Shown here: positions 1 through 8,262 of the stretch, piece by piece
How positions within the stretch are numbered: the first letter of the stretch is position 1
Layout: the number at the start of each line of letters is the position of its first letter
Source: Nostoc sp. CHAB 5824
GTDB lineage: Bacteria > Cyanobacteriota > Cyanobacteriia > Cyanobacteriales > Nostocaceae
DNA length: 64,000 nucleotides
Direction of reading: 5' to 3'
Assembly: GCF_020829665.1 (NCBI RefSeq)
Contig: NZ_JAIVFT010000025.1
Span: 1 to 64,000, forward strand
Position numbers and translations under genes: made by a program
The notes under the pieces: model-generated
Seen by the model: only the letters and a program-made list of their open reading frames with translations
What the model was told of the DNA's origin: nothing
Database searches by the model: none

Positions 1-1
1 T

Positions 2-100
2 GAGGAGATTTTAATTCAACGTTGTCGTCAAATTATTGACCAGCCTGATTTTGTAAATGGCTTAACCAATTTTCACTGGTGGTCTGAACTAGCGGCTTAA
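2..100 (+). CDS. Transposase C-terminal end (partial)
   Basis: An open frame enters from the left edge and ends at a TAA at 98-100. The 32 residues visible end in LTNFHWWSELAA. Charged residues followed by an N-F-H-W-W ending recall the C-termini of IS630/DDE-type transposases common in Nostoc. The gene body lies outside the window, so the family is a recollection and not a proof. A palindromic repeat element follows about 110 bases later, which fits a mobile-DNA neighbourhood. Confidence 0.4.
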   Translation, partial: EEILIQRCRQIIDQPDFVNGLTNFHWWSELAA

Positions 101-207
101 TTATGGGCAATTTGCCGGACATCATATTAACCCAGATACGATTTAAAGTATGTAGACTTGCTCTAAATTCTTAAAAATGAGTTAGCCGAATTGTTCTGTC
201 AAGTCTA

Positions 208-310
208 TATAGCGGTTCTCGTTTACGTGAGGTACACCCATAGGGGCACGGCATGCCGTGCCCCTACTTGCGATATAATGTTCTACCGTATCTGAGTAGG
301 AACCGCTATA
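208..310. repeat. MITE-like palindromic element, 103 bp
   Basis: The ends are an 11-bp inverted repeat (TATAGCGGTTC at 208-218 and GAACCGCTATA at 300-310). The interior holds a strong hairpin at 241-266 built on GGGGCACGGCATGCCGTGCCCC. It has no coding capacity. A similar GGGGCACAGCA-type hairpin occurs at 37978-38003, so this is a dispersed family. Confidence 0.6.
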
Positions 311-448
311 AGACTAGCGCAAAGATTAACATCTCTGCGGTAGTTCTAAGTTAACAACCATTAAAGTAGGGCAAAAACAGTCAGGTGTAGCTTAATTTGC
401 TACTTTCAGTTATTCCCAATTCCAGAAAGTGATAGAGAGTTCTTGGAC

Positions 449-889
449 TTAATTAACTCTGCCTTGCACCACACTTAGCATGAAATTAACCCGTTGCTCA
501 AACTCTAGCTTTTTGACCGATGCAACAAATTTATCCGTTTCACCAGGTAGTTGATAATCGGACGGCACTTGAATTACGGTTCCATTGTCCATTCCTTGTG
601 CCAGCAGTAGCCAAACGTCTAATTTTGCATTGGGACTTAGACTATTATAGCTTTGGTTTGAACCATTAAGAATGTCCCGTTGTGCTTGCAGTTGCTCTTC
701 TTGAGACAAGTCTTGGATTTGGTCAAACACTGCTTTAGCTATAGCTTCTACGCTTTCAGGAGGTGCCGGTTTTAGCTGCTCTTTAAGATCGAGGTAACCG
801 AACCAAAGTAAGCCTAGCTGAGTATCTACATCAAAGTGTTGAAAAGTTTGTAAAGCTGGTTTTGTTGCTTCGTCAGCGGTATAAGTCAT
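449..889 (-). CDS. Helical carotenoid protein (OCP N-terminal domain homologue)
   Basis: About 146 residues, the size of a stand-alone N-terminal domain of the orange carotenoid protein. Family features are LGLLWFGYLDLKEQL near the N-terminus, SLSPNAKLDVWLLLAQGMDNG in the middle and a helical C-terminus. There is no C-terminal NTF2-like domain, so it belongs to the HCP paralogues that bind one carotenoid and mostly quench singlet oxygen; one clade quenches phycobilisomes. I cannot assign the clade. The start is the ATG at 887-889, which has GGAG six bases upstream; an in-frame TTG at 899-901 would put that ribosome site inside the gene. It is a single-gene unit with photoprotective function, on the same side of the genome as the sunscreen cluster though 35 kb away. 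Confidence 0.85.
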   Translation of the reverse strand: MTYTADEATKPALQTFQHFDVDTQLGLLWFGYLDLKEQLKPAPPESVEAIAKAVFDQIQDLSQEEQLQAQRDILNGSNQSYNSLSPNAKLDVWLLLAQGMDNGTVIQVPSDYQLPGETDKFVASVKKLEFEQRVNFMLSVVQGRVN

Positions 890-1308
890 AAAAAACTCCA
901 AGTAAGTTAAGGTTGTTTTGATTTCCTCAGTTTATTACTGAGAAACTTGGCTTTCAGTACATATAACTTAACGAACAAATGCAGATAGATAACCCCACTT
1001 AAGGTAGGTATAACACTCACTACATAAGACAGATATAGATAACTCAAGTTGCTAGTTACAAAAATGCCTGCTTCGATGTATGGAAAGCAAAGAGAAATGT
1101 TAAAACTTGAAGTAGCGTCTGTAACTGTAAGCGATCGCTTGCAGGGGTTCTTGATTATAATGCGATCGCGTGGTTGGAAAAACAAACCTAATATCCTAAG
1201 CTGCTATGAGCATAGACGCAGAGCAACTGCTCGTCAGACATCGCAGCCAACACCATCTCTAACTTCTACTGCTACGCTAAACTTAATGTCACCCCAAAAC
1301 TTGCTCTC
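890..1308. other. Intergenic, no gene seen
   Basis: The open frames here (907-1185 minus, 1049-1348 plus) have no recognisable domain and unconvincing composition, and the plus-strand one runs into the following gene. One HIP1 octamer (GCGATCGC) sits near 1132. Promoters for the flanking divergent genes presumably lie here, but none is clear. Confidence 0.4.
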
Positions 1309-2019
1309 ATGTCCGCCGCCAAAGATTTTGAACTCCCAAAAGATGTAATATTTCCTCCAGGAGACTTATATAGTGACGAACCGCCTTTGGAAAGTGAATT
1401 ACATCTACGTCAAATAATTCTGCTACTACAATGTTTGGAATTGTGGTGGCAAAATCGCAATGACTTTTATGCTGCGGGTAATCTGACAATTTACTACAGT
1501 CCCCGCCAGCGTAAGTCAGAAGACTTCCGGGGGCCAGATTTTTTTGTAGCTCTGGGATGTGAGCGCAAAGTTCGTAAAAGTTGGGTAGTATGGCAAGAAG
1601 ACGGCAAATATCCCAATATCATTGTAGAGCTACTATCTGACTCCACAGCGGCGATTGACAAGGGTTTAAAAAAACAGATTTTTCAAGATATTTTTCGCAC
1701 TCCCGAATATTTTTGGTTTGACCCAAATAATTTGGAATTTGCTGGGTTTATCTTAGTTGGGGGTACTTATCAACCTATAGAATCTAACCCTCAAGGTTGG
1801 TTGTGGAGTCAGCAACTAAGTTTGTACTTGGGTGTTCATGAAAATAAATTGCGTTATTTTACCCCAGAAGGACAGCTAATTCCCACACCTGAAGAATTTG
1901 CTCAACAACAGGCGCAACGAGCCGAACAACAAAAACAACGTGCCGAACAAGAAAAACAAAGAGCCGATCATTTAGCAGCAAAACTGCGAGAATTAAATAT
2001 TGATCCAGAAAGTTTATAA
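1309..2019 (+). CDS. Uma2-family (DUF820) restriction-endonuclease-fold protein
   Basis: A 236-residue protein of the Uma2/DUF820 family that is strongly expanded in filamentous cyanobacteria. The PD-(D/E)XK-like core is visible as FRGPDFFVALG (Asp) followed about 30 residues on by PNIIVELLS (Glu). Residues 1-190 form the family domain. The C-terminal ~45 residues are a repetitive charged helix (QQ-AQRAEQQ-KQRAEQEKQRAD) typical of this subgroup and likely a coiled coil. The biological role of these proteins is not established; transposon-associated nuclease activity is suspected. It ends 30 bases before fdhD. Confidence 0.85.
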   Translation: MSAAKDFELPKDVIFPPGDLYSDEPPLESELHLRQIILLLQCLELWWQNRNDFYAAGNLTIYYSPRQRKSEDFRGPDFFVALGCERKVRKSWVVWQEDGKYPNIIVELLSDSTAAIDKGLKKQIFQDIFRTPEYFWFDPNNLEFAGFILVGGTYQPIESNPQGWLWSQQLSLYLGVHENKLRYFTPEGQLIPTPEEFAQQQAQRAEQQKQRAEQEKQRADHLAAKLRELNIDPESL

Positions 2020-2049
2020 AAATTGATCGTGCCTAAAATTTTATAGGTG

Positions 2050-2889
2050 ATGAATACACAAACTGGCAGTAAAACCAAAGCGCAAGTTTGGGTAGTGGAA
2101 AATGGTAAAATGCGATCGCGTTTAGACCAACTCACCACCGAAGAACCTTTAGAAATTCGCCTTGCCCCTTTCCAGAAGACGGTAGCTGTAACGATGCGGA
2201 CACCAGGGGCAGATTTTGAACTAGCTGCTGGTTTCCTTTACAGTGAAGGAGTTGTTAATCGCAGGGAAGATATTCGACGTATCAGCTACTGTGTGGATGA
2301 ATTGGTAGATGGTGAGCAACGCCATAACATCGTAAATGTAGAACTGCGGGATGGGTTGATTCCAGATTTACAGCCTTTGGAGCGTCATTTCTATACTAGT
2401 AGCGCCTGTGGGGTGTGTGGTAAAGCTAGCCTTGAAGCTTTACGTATGCGGGGATGTCCAGTGATTCCTTCTGGCCCAACGGTAACACCTGAGATCATTT
2501 ATAGCCTACCAGACAAGCTCCGGGCTGCTCAAGGTATCTTCACTGCTACAGGAGGCTTGCACGCTGCGGCTACCTTCAATACTCAAGGGCAACTGTTAAA
2601 CCTGCGTGAGGATATTGGACGACACAATGCTTTGGATAAATTGATTGGTACAGCTTTGCTCAGTGACGAGTTGCCTTTAAATAATTGTATTATTTTGGTG
2701 AGCGGGCGCTCTAGTTTTGAGATTTTGCAAAAGTCTACAACTGCTGGAGTTCCCATTGTCTGTTCTGTTTCCGCTCCTAGTAGTTTGGCGGTGTCTGTCG
2801 CCAAAGAATTTGGAATTACCTTAATTGGATTCCTGCGCGGAGAGCGGTTCAATATTTACACTGGTTTGCAAAGAATAAACGCTGCTTAG
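2050..2889 (+). CDS. fdhD: FdhD sulfurtransferase for formate dehydrogenase maturation
   Basis: Length (279 aa) matches FdhD, which passes sulfur from a cysteine desulfurase to the molybdenum cofactor of formate dehydrogenase. The diagnostic SSACGVCGKASLEAL segment around residue 120 carries the two catalytic cysteines. FELAAGFLYSEG, REDIGRHNALDKLIG and LVSGRSSFEI are further conserved blocks. The start could be the ATG at 2050 or an overlapping GTG at 2047. No formate dehydrogenase gene is nearby, so the client enzyme must be encoded elsewhere or the protein serves another molybdoenzyme. Confidence 0.93.
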   Translation: MNTQTGSKTKAQVWVVENGKMRSRLDQLTTEEPLEIRLAPFQKTVAVTMRTPGADFELAAGFLYSEGVVNRREDIRRISYCVDELVDGEQRHNIVNVELRDGLIPDLQPLERHFYTSSACGVCGKASLEALRMRGCPVIPSGPTVTPEIIYSLPDKLRAAQGIFTATGGLHAAATFNTQGQLLNLREDIGRHNALDKLIGTALLSDELPLNNCIILVSGRSSFEILQKSTTAGVPIVCSVSAPSSLAVSVAKEFGITLIGFLRGERFNIYTGLQRINAA

Positions 2890-3044
2890 AACAGAGATTT
2901 AATAAAGTAGTGGCGTATCAAGGCTAAAATATTGCGATAGATTTTTGAGAAAATTGAGATAAATCAATGTTTTCTACTTTTTTTCTAATGCACTACTTTA
3001 GCCTTGTCATGCTATTACGAAACAGAAAAGATATACAGGGGTTT

Positions 3045-3692
3045 TCAGCCGTGTATTTTAGCTGTCTTAAGCCAAGATATTAAACCGTTAATTGCTATGA
3101 ACAGCAGAATTACATAAAGAAAAGCAATAAATTTAACTTCTTTAACGTAGTATAACCAAATACCAATAATATCAACAATAATCCAGTAATACCAGCTTTC
3201 AATCCTTTTTTGCACCATAAGCCACATAGCAGTAAAACTCATGATTGTTGTGAGTGCATCTAAGTAAGGAAAAGAAGCTTTCTCTAGAAATATTGCCGGG
3301 AGTAATAGGTGAATTTGACTCATCAAAGCTCCCGTTGCAAACGAAATTGCTATTGTGATTGACGCAATTACAACAATTTTACGCGGTGGACTATATCGAA
3401 CATTCAAAATCTTTCCAGTATCAGGATCAGGTGTACTCCATCGCCACCAGCCATACACACTAACAACTAAATAGTAGATTTGTTCTAACATGTCCGAATA
3501 CAAACGGATTTGATAGAAAAGCGCCATGTATAGCAGTACGCTTACTATCCCAACCGGCCAAGTCAAAATTTTCCTTTTAGAAATTAGCCACACTGACCAT
3601 AGATAAAAGACCGTTCCCAAGAGTTCTATGTAGCTCATGGGATATCCCATAACATTGAAGGCGATATTATTTACACTCCAAAATTCAATCAT
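3045..3692 (-). CDS. pnuC: PnuC nicotinamide riboside/NMN transporter
   Basis: An integral membrane protein of about 215 aa with several hydrophobic spans and the PnuC signatures NNIAFNVMGYPMSYIELLGT at the N-terminus and YGWWRWSTPD in the middle. It imports nicotinamide riboside (or related NAD precursors) by facilitated diffusion coupled to intracellular phosphorylation. The ATG at 3690-3692 gives the usual family N-terminus; a TTG further upstream (3710) would overlap nadR. It follows nadR by 14 bases in the same direction, forming a salvage operon in which NadR supplies the trapping kinase. Confidence 0.92.
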   Translation of the reverse strand: MIEFWSVNNIAFNVMGYPMSYIELLGTVFYLWSVWLISKRKILTWPVGIVSVLLYMALFYQIRLYSDMLEQIYYLVVSVYGWWRWSTPDPDTGKILNVRYSPPRKIVVIASITIAISFATGALMSQIHLLLPAIFLEKASFPYLDALTTIMSFTAMWLMVQKRIESWYYWIIVDIIGIWLYYVKEVKFIAFLYVILLFIAINGLISWLKTAKIHG

Positions 3693-3706
3693 TTTGATGC
3701 ACTTTA

Positions 3707-4732
3707 TCAAATATTTTTTTGGAAAAATAACTCTCCCAAGTTGCCATACTTTTGATAGTGAGACAATACTTTTTTAACAAAAATAATGCGTGTATTTAGG
3801 TCGCCATTCAAGCGAAAAAAGGGAATTTTCCTAACAATTAAATCGTTCTCAATCTGTTTTTTAAATATACTACGATTTGCCTCTCCAGAGCGATCCCAGG
3901 TATCATCGTAGGGTATATCTGTATCACAAATAAATACTAAATCATAGCGCGACATCGCTTGATGGGCAAGTTCTATTAACTCTGGGGCAACAGTTTTGTG
4001 GTAGTACAACGAGAATTGATAAGTTGTCAATGCATTGGTATCTGTAAATAAATACTGGTTTGCTTGCAATAATAAGGCTTCTTCACCTTCTAAATGCCCT
4101 TTGGCAATTTCCACAAGTTGAAAGAGCGTAAGTCGTCTGTTAATTTGATGTTTTTCCCAATACTCGCGTCCATACTCCGGCATCCATACAGTGTTGTACT
4201 CTGTAGCTAATTGTGATGCAATAGTGGTTTTACCAGTTGAAGGAGCGCCCAGAAAAACAACATTAGTAATTAGATCGCGGTACACATCAGGATGTAAATG
4301 CTCCCGAAATACGTAAGTGTCTCTTCTTACTTGCGTTCCGGAAATCGGAAAAGTTTTGCGATCGCAATCTATGAGCCGATTAACTGCTCCCAGCGCTTGA
4401 CTTACGTGTTCACCGTAAAATTCACTACAATAAAAATGGGTAATTTTTTTTGATTCTAATTGTTTAAGGATGTAATCTTCGTGCTTTTTTTTAATCTCAG
4501 GAGTATAACCAACCTCAAGTGGCCCATCCCACGCTTCAATCACCTGGATTTGTGGATAAATTTTTCGCAGCCAATTGGCTCGAACTGTTAAAGGAATCGC
4601 AGTCACCTCTGGACAATCATAAATCATCACAACCACTTCATCCATCTCTGCTAAGGCAGTTTCAATCACCCATTGATGCCCTTTGTGGAGAGGTGCGTAT
4701 TTGCCTAGCGTGAGTCCGCATTTATGAATCAT
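3707..4732 (-). CDS. nadR: NadR-like NMN adenylyltransferase / ribosylnicotinamide kinase
   Basis: A two-domain protein of 341 aa. The N-terminal nucleotidylyltransferase has GKYAPLHKGHQWVI, with the HxGH-like motif for ATP, and residues to about 165. The C-terminal kinase domain starts with the P-loop GAPSTGKTTIA near residue 170 and continues through DTDIPYDDTWDRSG. There is no N-terminal HTH repressor domain of the enteric NadR kind. It phosphorylates nicotinamide riboside and adenylates NMN to NAD. It is the first gene of the operon with pnuC. Confidence 0.9.
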   Translation of the reverse strand: MIHKCGLTLGKYAPLHKGHQWVIETALAEMDEVVVMIYDCPEVTAIPLTVRANWLRKIYPQIQVIEAWDGPLEVGYTPEIKKKHEDYILKQLESKKITHFYCSEFYGEHVSQALGAVNRLIDCDRKTFPISGTQVRRDTYVFREHLHPDVYRDLITNVVFLGAPSTGKTTIASQLATEYNTVWMPEYGREYWEKHQINRRLTLFQLVEIAKGHLEGEEALLLQANQYLFTDTNALTTYQFSLYYHKTVAPELIELAHQAMSRYDLVFICDTDIPYDDTWDRSGEANRSIFKKQIENDLIVRKIPFFRLNGDLNTRIIFVKKVLSHYQKYGNLGELFFQKNI

Positions 4733-4828
4733 AATTCTGACTTTCCTTAGCTTTGTTTATACATGGAGAAGAATAGATACCTCTTGTAGCCGCAGGACTG
4801 CCGCCTTACAATCAGACAAAAAGACAAA

Positions 4829-4864
4829 GGCGTAGGCGTATTAGCCCGTCGCAGGCATCGCCCC
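4829..4864. repeat. Interspersed short palindromic repeat
   Basis: The segment GCGTAGGCGTATTAGCCCG followed by TCGCAGGCATCGCC is one copy of a short repeat also seen at 6536, 12952, 29386, 29557 and 30284. Copies share the TAGCCCGTCGTAGACATCGC core. It sits upstream of the membrane-protein gene starting at 4967. Confidence 0.55.
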
Positions 4865-4966
4865 TTTCTCTTTATCCTCTCCTTTTGGCGGAGGTATTAT
4901 TTTTCAGACAAGTTTTTTAATATACGCAATGGCTCAAGTATGGTTACACTACCGACATAGTAATCA

Positions 4967-6313
4967 ATGTTGGTGGAATACCGAGCGATGTATAGAAACG
5001 CTAAAAGATTTACTGGTATTTTTCTGTTGGTTTTTCTGTTGATTGTTTCTATCAACTTTGTAGTAATTGCTCAAAATAGTTCAGATGGCCCTTCTGTAAA
5101 TTTGGCATCGCCTCAGGTATGTTCAGTGCCTCCTGGCCTCAAAACTCAACAAGTCATTGCCGACAATGGTCTTAACCAAGTTAAAATGGGCGATCGCATC
5201 AGGGTAAGAGTTGAAGGATTATCAGCAGCAACCAGAAATGCAACGGCAAATGCCAATTCATTTGATCCTCGACAATTAGTGTTGTACCTGGATGGCTATG
5301 AACTAGAAGATGTCCACGGAGAACCAGTCATTGTCATGGTTCCGGGTAAAGATCAAAGAAAAATTGTTGATGATAATTGGTTAGCCTTTCGGCTTGAACG
5401 TACCGACTCGTCTCAAGCTGCATGGAATACGCTTCTTGGTCAAGGAAACAGATACAGTATTAACGTGATCCCGGGGGTAGGCTGTCCCAAGAAACTGGCG
5501 ATTCCGGTGAGCAATCCTCTATCACCTCCTCAATTAAAAATAGTCCTGTTATCGTGGCGATTTTGGCTGTGTCTGCTTCTACTTCTGGCTATTGTATTAA
5601 TGTTCACTAGGTATTGCCGAAACGCTCTTCGTAGCTCTGGAATAGAAGGGACTTACTCTAAAAAAGAAGTGATCGGTAGTCAGGAACTCTTGCTACCAGA
5701 AAAGGCTAATCTTGAAAACGAATATCGTAAAAGTCGAATTGCTCAAATTTTTCTTGGTAGGAAAAAATTAAACAGAAATCCGTTCAGTCTATCGATATCT
5801 CAACTAGCTTTTTGGACACTTTTAATTTTTGGTTCTTACCTGATTATTTACGGCGTAACAGGAGATTATACCAATATTTTGACTCAACAATCACTAATAT
5901 TATTGGGAATCAATTCTATAACTGCGTTTGGTACTTCGTTAATTGATGGGCAGGGTAGTGAGGAAAAGAGAAAAGGCAGTCAACGCGTTTCTGAAGGTTT
6001 TTTCTACGATATCTTATCAGATATCAATGGAGTCAATTTTCATCGGTTCCAAACATTTATTTGGACAGTTGCAATTGGATTATTCTTTGTTTGGGAGGTA
6101 ATTAAAAATCTGGCAATGCCGGAATTTGATGAAACACTTCTTACACTACAAGGAATCAGTGCCGCAACATATCTTGGACTTAGAGGACAAGAGCAGCATG
6201 GTATGACAAAAGAGCCGGAATCTACATCCACAGAAGATAACTCATTTGAACAACCGCTTCCACCAGAACAAGATAATCCACCGGAGAGCGATTCATCAAT
6301 TCCTGCTGGCTAA
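4967..6313 (+). CDS. Multi-pass membrane protein of unknown function
   Basis: A 448-residue protein I do not recognise by family. Residues about 15-36 form a hydrophobic signal or anchor (GIFLLVFLLIVSINFVVIAQ). Residues 37-190 look extracytoplasmic, with SVPPGLKTQQVIADNGLNQV and a beta-rich character. A second span (WRFWLCLLLLLAIVLMF) lies near residue 200. Two or three more follow between residues 275 and 385 (LAFWTLLIFGSYLIIYGV, FIWTVAIGLFFVWEV). The C-terminal 40 residues are Glu/Pro-rich and probably disordered. The ATG at 4967 and a second at 4988 are both possible starts. Confidence 0.7.
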   Translation: MLVEYRAMYRNAKRFTGIFLLVFLLIVSINFVVIAQNSSDGPSVNLASPQVCSVPPGLKTQQVIADNGLNQVKMGDRIRVRVEGLSAATRNATANANSFDPRQLVLYLDGYELEDVHGEPVIVMVPGKDQRKIVDDNWLAFRLERTDSSQAAWNTLLGQGNRYSINVIPGVGCPKKLAIPVSNPLSPPQLKIVLLSWRFWLCLLLLLAIVLMFTRYCRNALRSSGIEGTYSKKEVIGSQELLLPEKANLENEYRKSRIAQIFLGRKKLNRNPFSLSISQLAFWTLLIFGSYLIIYGVTGDYTNILTQQSLILLGINSITAFGTSLIDGQGSEEKRKGSQRVSEGFFYDILSDINGVNFHRFQTFIWTVAIGLFFVWEVIKNLAMPEFDETLLTLQGISAATYLGLRGQEQHGMTKEPESTSTEDNSFEQPLPPEQDNPPESDSSIPAG

Positions 6314-6436
6314 ATTCTAGACGTTGAATCTTTAGCTGCGTACCCACCCAATCTAGACGATCGCACTGGCATTACCTTACAGTAAACGCAATAATTTTAA
6401 ATATTAGGATCAGCTAGATTTGCAATCATACTTTGT

Positions 6437-8146
6437 ATGGTAGTTCTGCACGCACTTTCAGATTTCATCGACTGCGATTTTGCTGTCAGCGACTCATCTT
6501 GTAGTTATTGGTATGAAGGGCGTTGTCTCCAAAGTGGCGTAGGCGTAGCCCGTCGTAGACATCGCCTGAAGTTACCCCGCACCTCAATGTCCGAAGCGAT
6601 CGCTCACGGTTTAATGCAACACCTGGCTACTAATGAGCTTTATTCTCGTGAAGGCAAGATGTATGGAATACTATTGGTTGAACTGCCTAATGGCGAACAA
6701 AAGGTACTCAAAGCCTTCTCCGGTCTTTTGAATGGTTGTAGTGTGGTTGAAGGCTGGGTTCCACCAATTCTAGGGCGAGACGAGGTTGCTTTGGAGGAAG
6801 CTCGGACTTTGGCACAGTTGGACGCGATTAAGCAGGAAATCCTTAGCCTGAAGCAACTAACCGAACGCCAGCAATACGAAACCCTGTCTGGTGAATTTGA
6901 GCAACAATTGCAAGCAATGAGCGATCGCCATCGCCATTGCAAACATCAACGACAGGAAAAACGTCAGCAAATCTGCAATACACTTACTCTAGAAGCACTC
7001 ACGATTGCCCTTGAACAACTCGACGAAGAAAGTCGTCAGCAGGGAATTGAGCGACGACAACTTAAACGCCAGCAAAATGCGGTATTACAGCCCCTCCAGC
7101 AGTTAATTGCAGCGACGGATGCGCGAATTGGCGAACTGAAACAACAGCGTAAAGCACTATCTTGTCAATTACAAGCTCAGATGCACGCTACCTACAGCCT
7201 GACTAATTTTTCCGGGCGATCGCTATCATTACAGCAATTGATGCCAGGAGGCTCGCCCACTGGCACAGGAGACTGTTGTGCCCCGAAGTTGCTCCATTAT
7301 GCGGCAACACATAATCTCAAACCACTGGCAATGGCTGAATTTTGGTGGGGTACGTCTTCCGTAAATCAGGATAAAATCCAAGGAGAATTTTATGGAGCTT
7401 GTGCCGAGCGATGTCAGCCATTGATGGGGTTTTTGCTCTCAGGCTTGAAACCTATTTCAACTTCAATCCCTAATAGGGGTTTTCACACAACTAGCCCACT
7501 TTTTTTTACCAAAGCGGAGATCCCGATTATTTATGAAGACGAATGGCTGATTGCTGTAAACAAACCTGCTGGGCTACTTTCGGTATCTGGTCGTTATCGC
7601 GATCGCCAAGATAGTGTATTGAGTCGCTTACGTCATCTGTTAGCTGATGGGATGGCGCTTGCATCTGTGCATCGCCTAGATCAAGAAACATCTGGAATTT
7701 TGTTGTTGGCACGCGATCGTCAAACTCATCGGCAACTCAGCCAACAGTTTCAGCAACGCCAGGTTCACAAGGTTTATGAAGCCATACTTTCCGGTGCTGT
7801 GACAGTTGAGCGAGGTACAATTGAACTGCCACTGTGGGGAGATCCTGAAAATCGCCCTTATCAAAAAGTTGATTGGCAGCGCGGTAAACCCAGCTTGACA
7901 CACTTCCAGGTAATGGCGAGAGAAGGTGACTACACCCGCGTAGAATTTACGCCCCTCACAGGACGCACCCATCAGTTGAGGGTTCATGCAGCTGATACAC
8001 AAGGACTTGGGATTACTATTTTAGGCGATCGCTTTTATGGATGCCGTGCAGTTACCAGCCGGTTACATCTGCACGCTAGGGAACTTCGTTTCGAGCATCC
8101 GCAGTTAGAAAAAACCCTGCATTTACAGGTAGTTACACCATTTTGA
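6437..8146 (+). CDS. RluA-family RNA pseudouridine synthase with long N-terminal extension
   Basis: The C-terminal ~210 residues are an RluA-type catalytic domain: VNKPAGLLSVSGR, then VHRLDQETSGILLLARD with the catalytic aspartate, and TPLTGRTHQLRVH. The enzyme isomerises uridine in tRNA/rRNA (the tRNA U32 / 23S U746 specificity is likely but not shown). The ~340-residue N-terminal part contains a Gln/Arg-rich coiled coil (residues ~140-240) and CCAPKLLHYAATHNLKPLA, as in other cyanobacterial homologues. Residues about 34-43 (GVGVARRRHR) are encoded by an interspersed repeat at 6536-6566, so the gene has absorbed a repeat in frame. Its last ~315 bases are duplicated at 10296-10611. Confidence 0.88.
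   Translation: MVVLHALSDFIDCDFAVSDSSCSYWYEGRCLQSGVGVARRRHRLKLPRTSMSEAIAHGLMQHLATNELYSREGKMYGILLVELPNGEQKVLKAFSGLLNGCSVVEGWVPPILGRDEVALEEARTLAQLDAIKQEILSLKQLTERQQYETLSGEFEQQLQAMSDRHRHCKHQRQEKRQQICNTLTLEALTIALEQLDEESRQQGIERRQLKRQQNAVLQPLQQLIAATDARIGELKQQRKALSCQLQAQMHATYSLTNFSGRSLSLQQLMPGGSPTGTGDCCAPKLLHYAATHNLKPLAMAEFWWGTSSVNQDKIQGEFYGACAERCQPLMGFLLSGLKPISTSIPNRGFHTTSPLFFTKAEIPIIYEDEWLIAVNKPAGLLSVSGRYRDRQDSVLSRLRHLLADGMALASVHRLDQETSGILLLARDRQTHRQLSQQFQQRQVHKVYEAILSGAVTVERGTIELPLWGDPENRPYQKVDWQRGKPSLTHFQVMAREGDYTRVEFTPLTGRTHQLRVHAADTQGLGITILGDRFYGCRAVTSRLHLHARELRFEHPQLEKTLHLQVVTPF
6536..6566 (+). repeat. Interspersed repeat inside a coding sequence
   Basis: A GGCGTAGGCGTAGCCCG / TCGTAGACATCGCC unit, about 31 bases, nearly identical to the copies at 29386-29419 and 29557-29590. 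It lies in frame in the N-terminal coding part of the pseudouridine synthase and adds roughly ten residues without breaking the frame. Confidence 0.7.
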
Positions 8147-8262
8147 CACTCAACGAAAAGGCGGGGGAAGAAGATTTGGGGGGAAGACTTGTTGCAAGTT
8201 CTCACTCAAGTCGCCTTGTCTCCCTCTGCTCCCCCTGCCAAACATCCTCTTAGCGTTAATGT

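Noticed and set aside
907..1185. 92-codon minus-strand frame upstream of the helical carotenoid gene
   Set aside because: Hydrophobic, low-complexity composition typical of AT-rich non-coding DNA, no ribosome site and no domain.
1049..1348. 99-codon plus-strand frame before the Uma2 gene
   Set aside because: It runs into the following gene in another frame and its residues resemble no protein; it also spans a HIP1 site.
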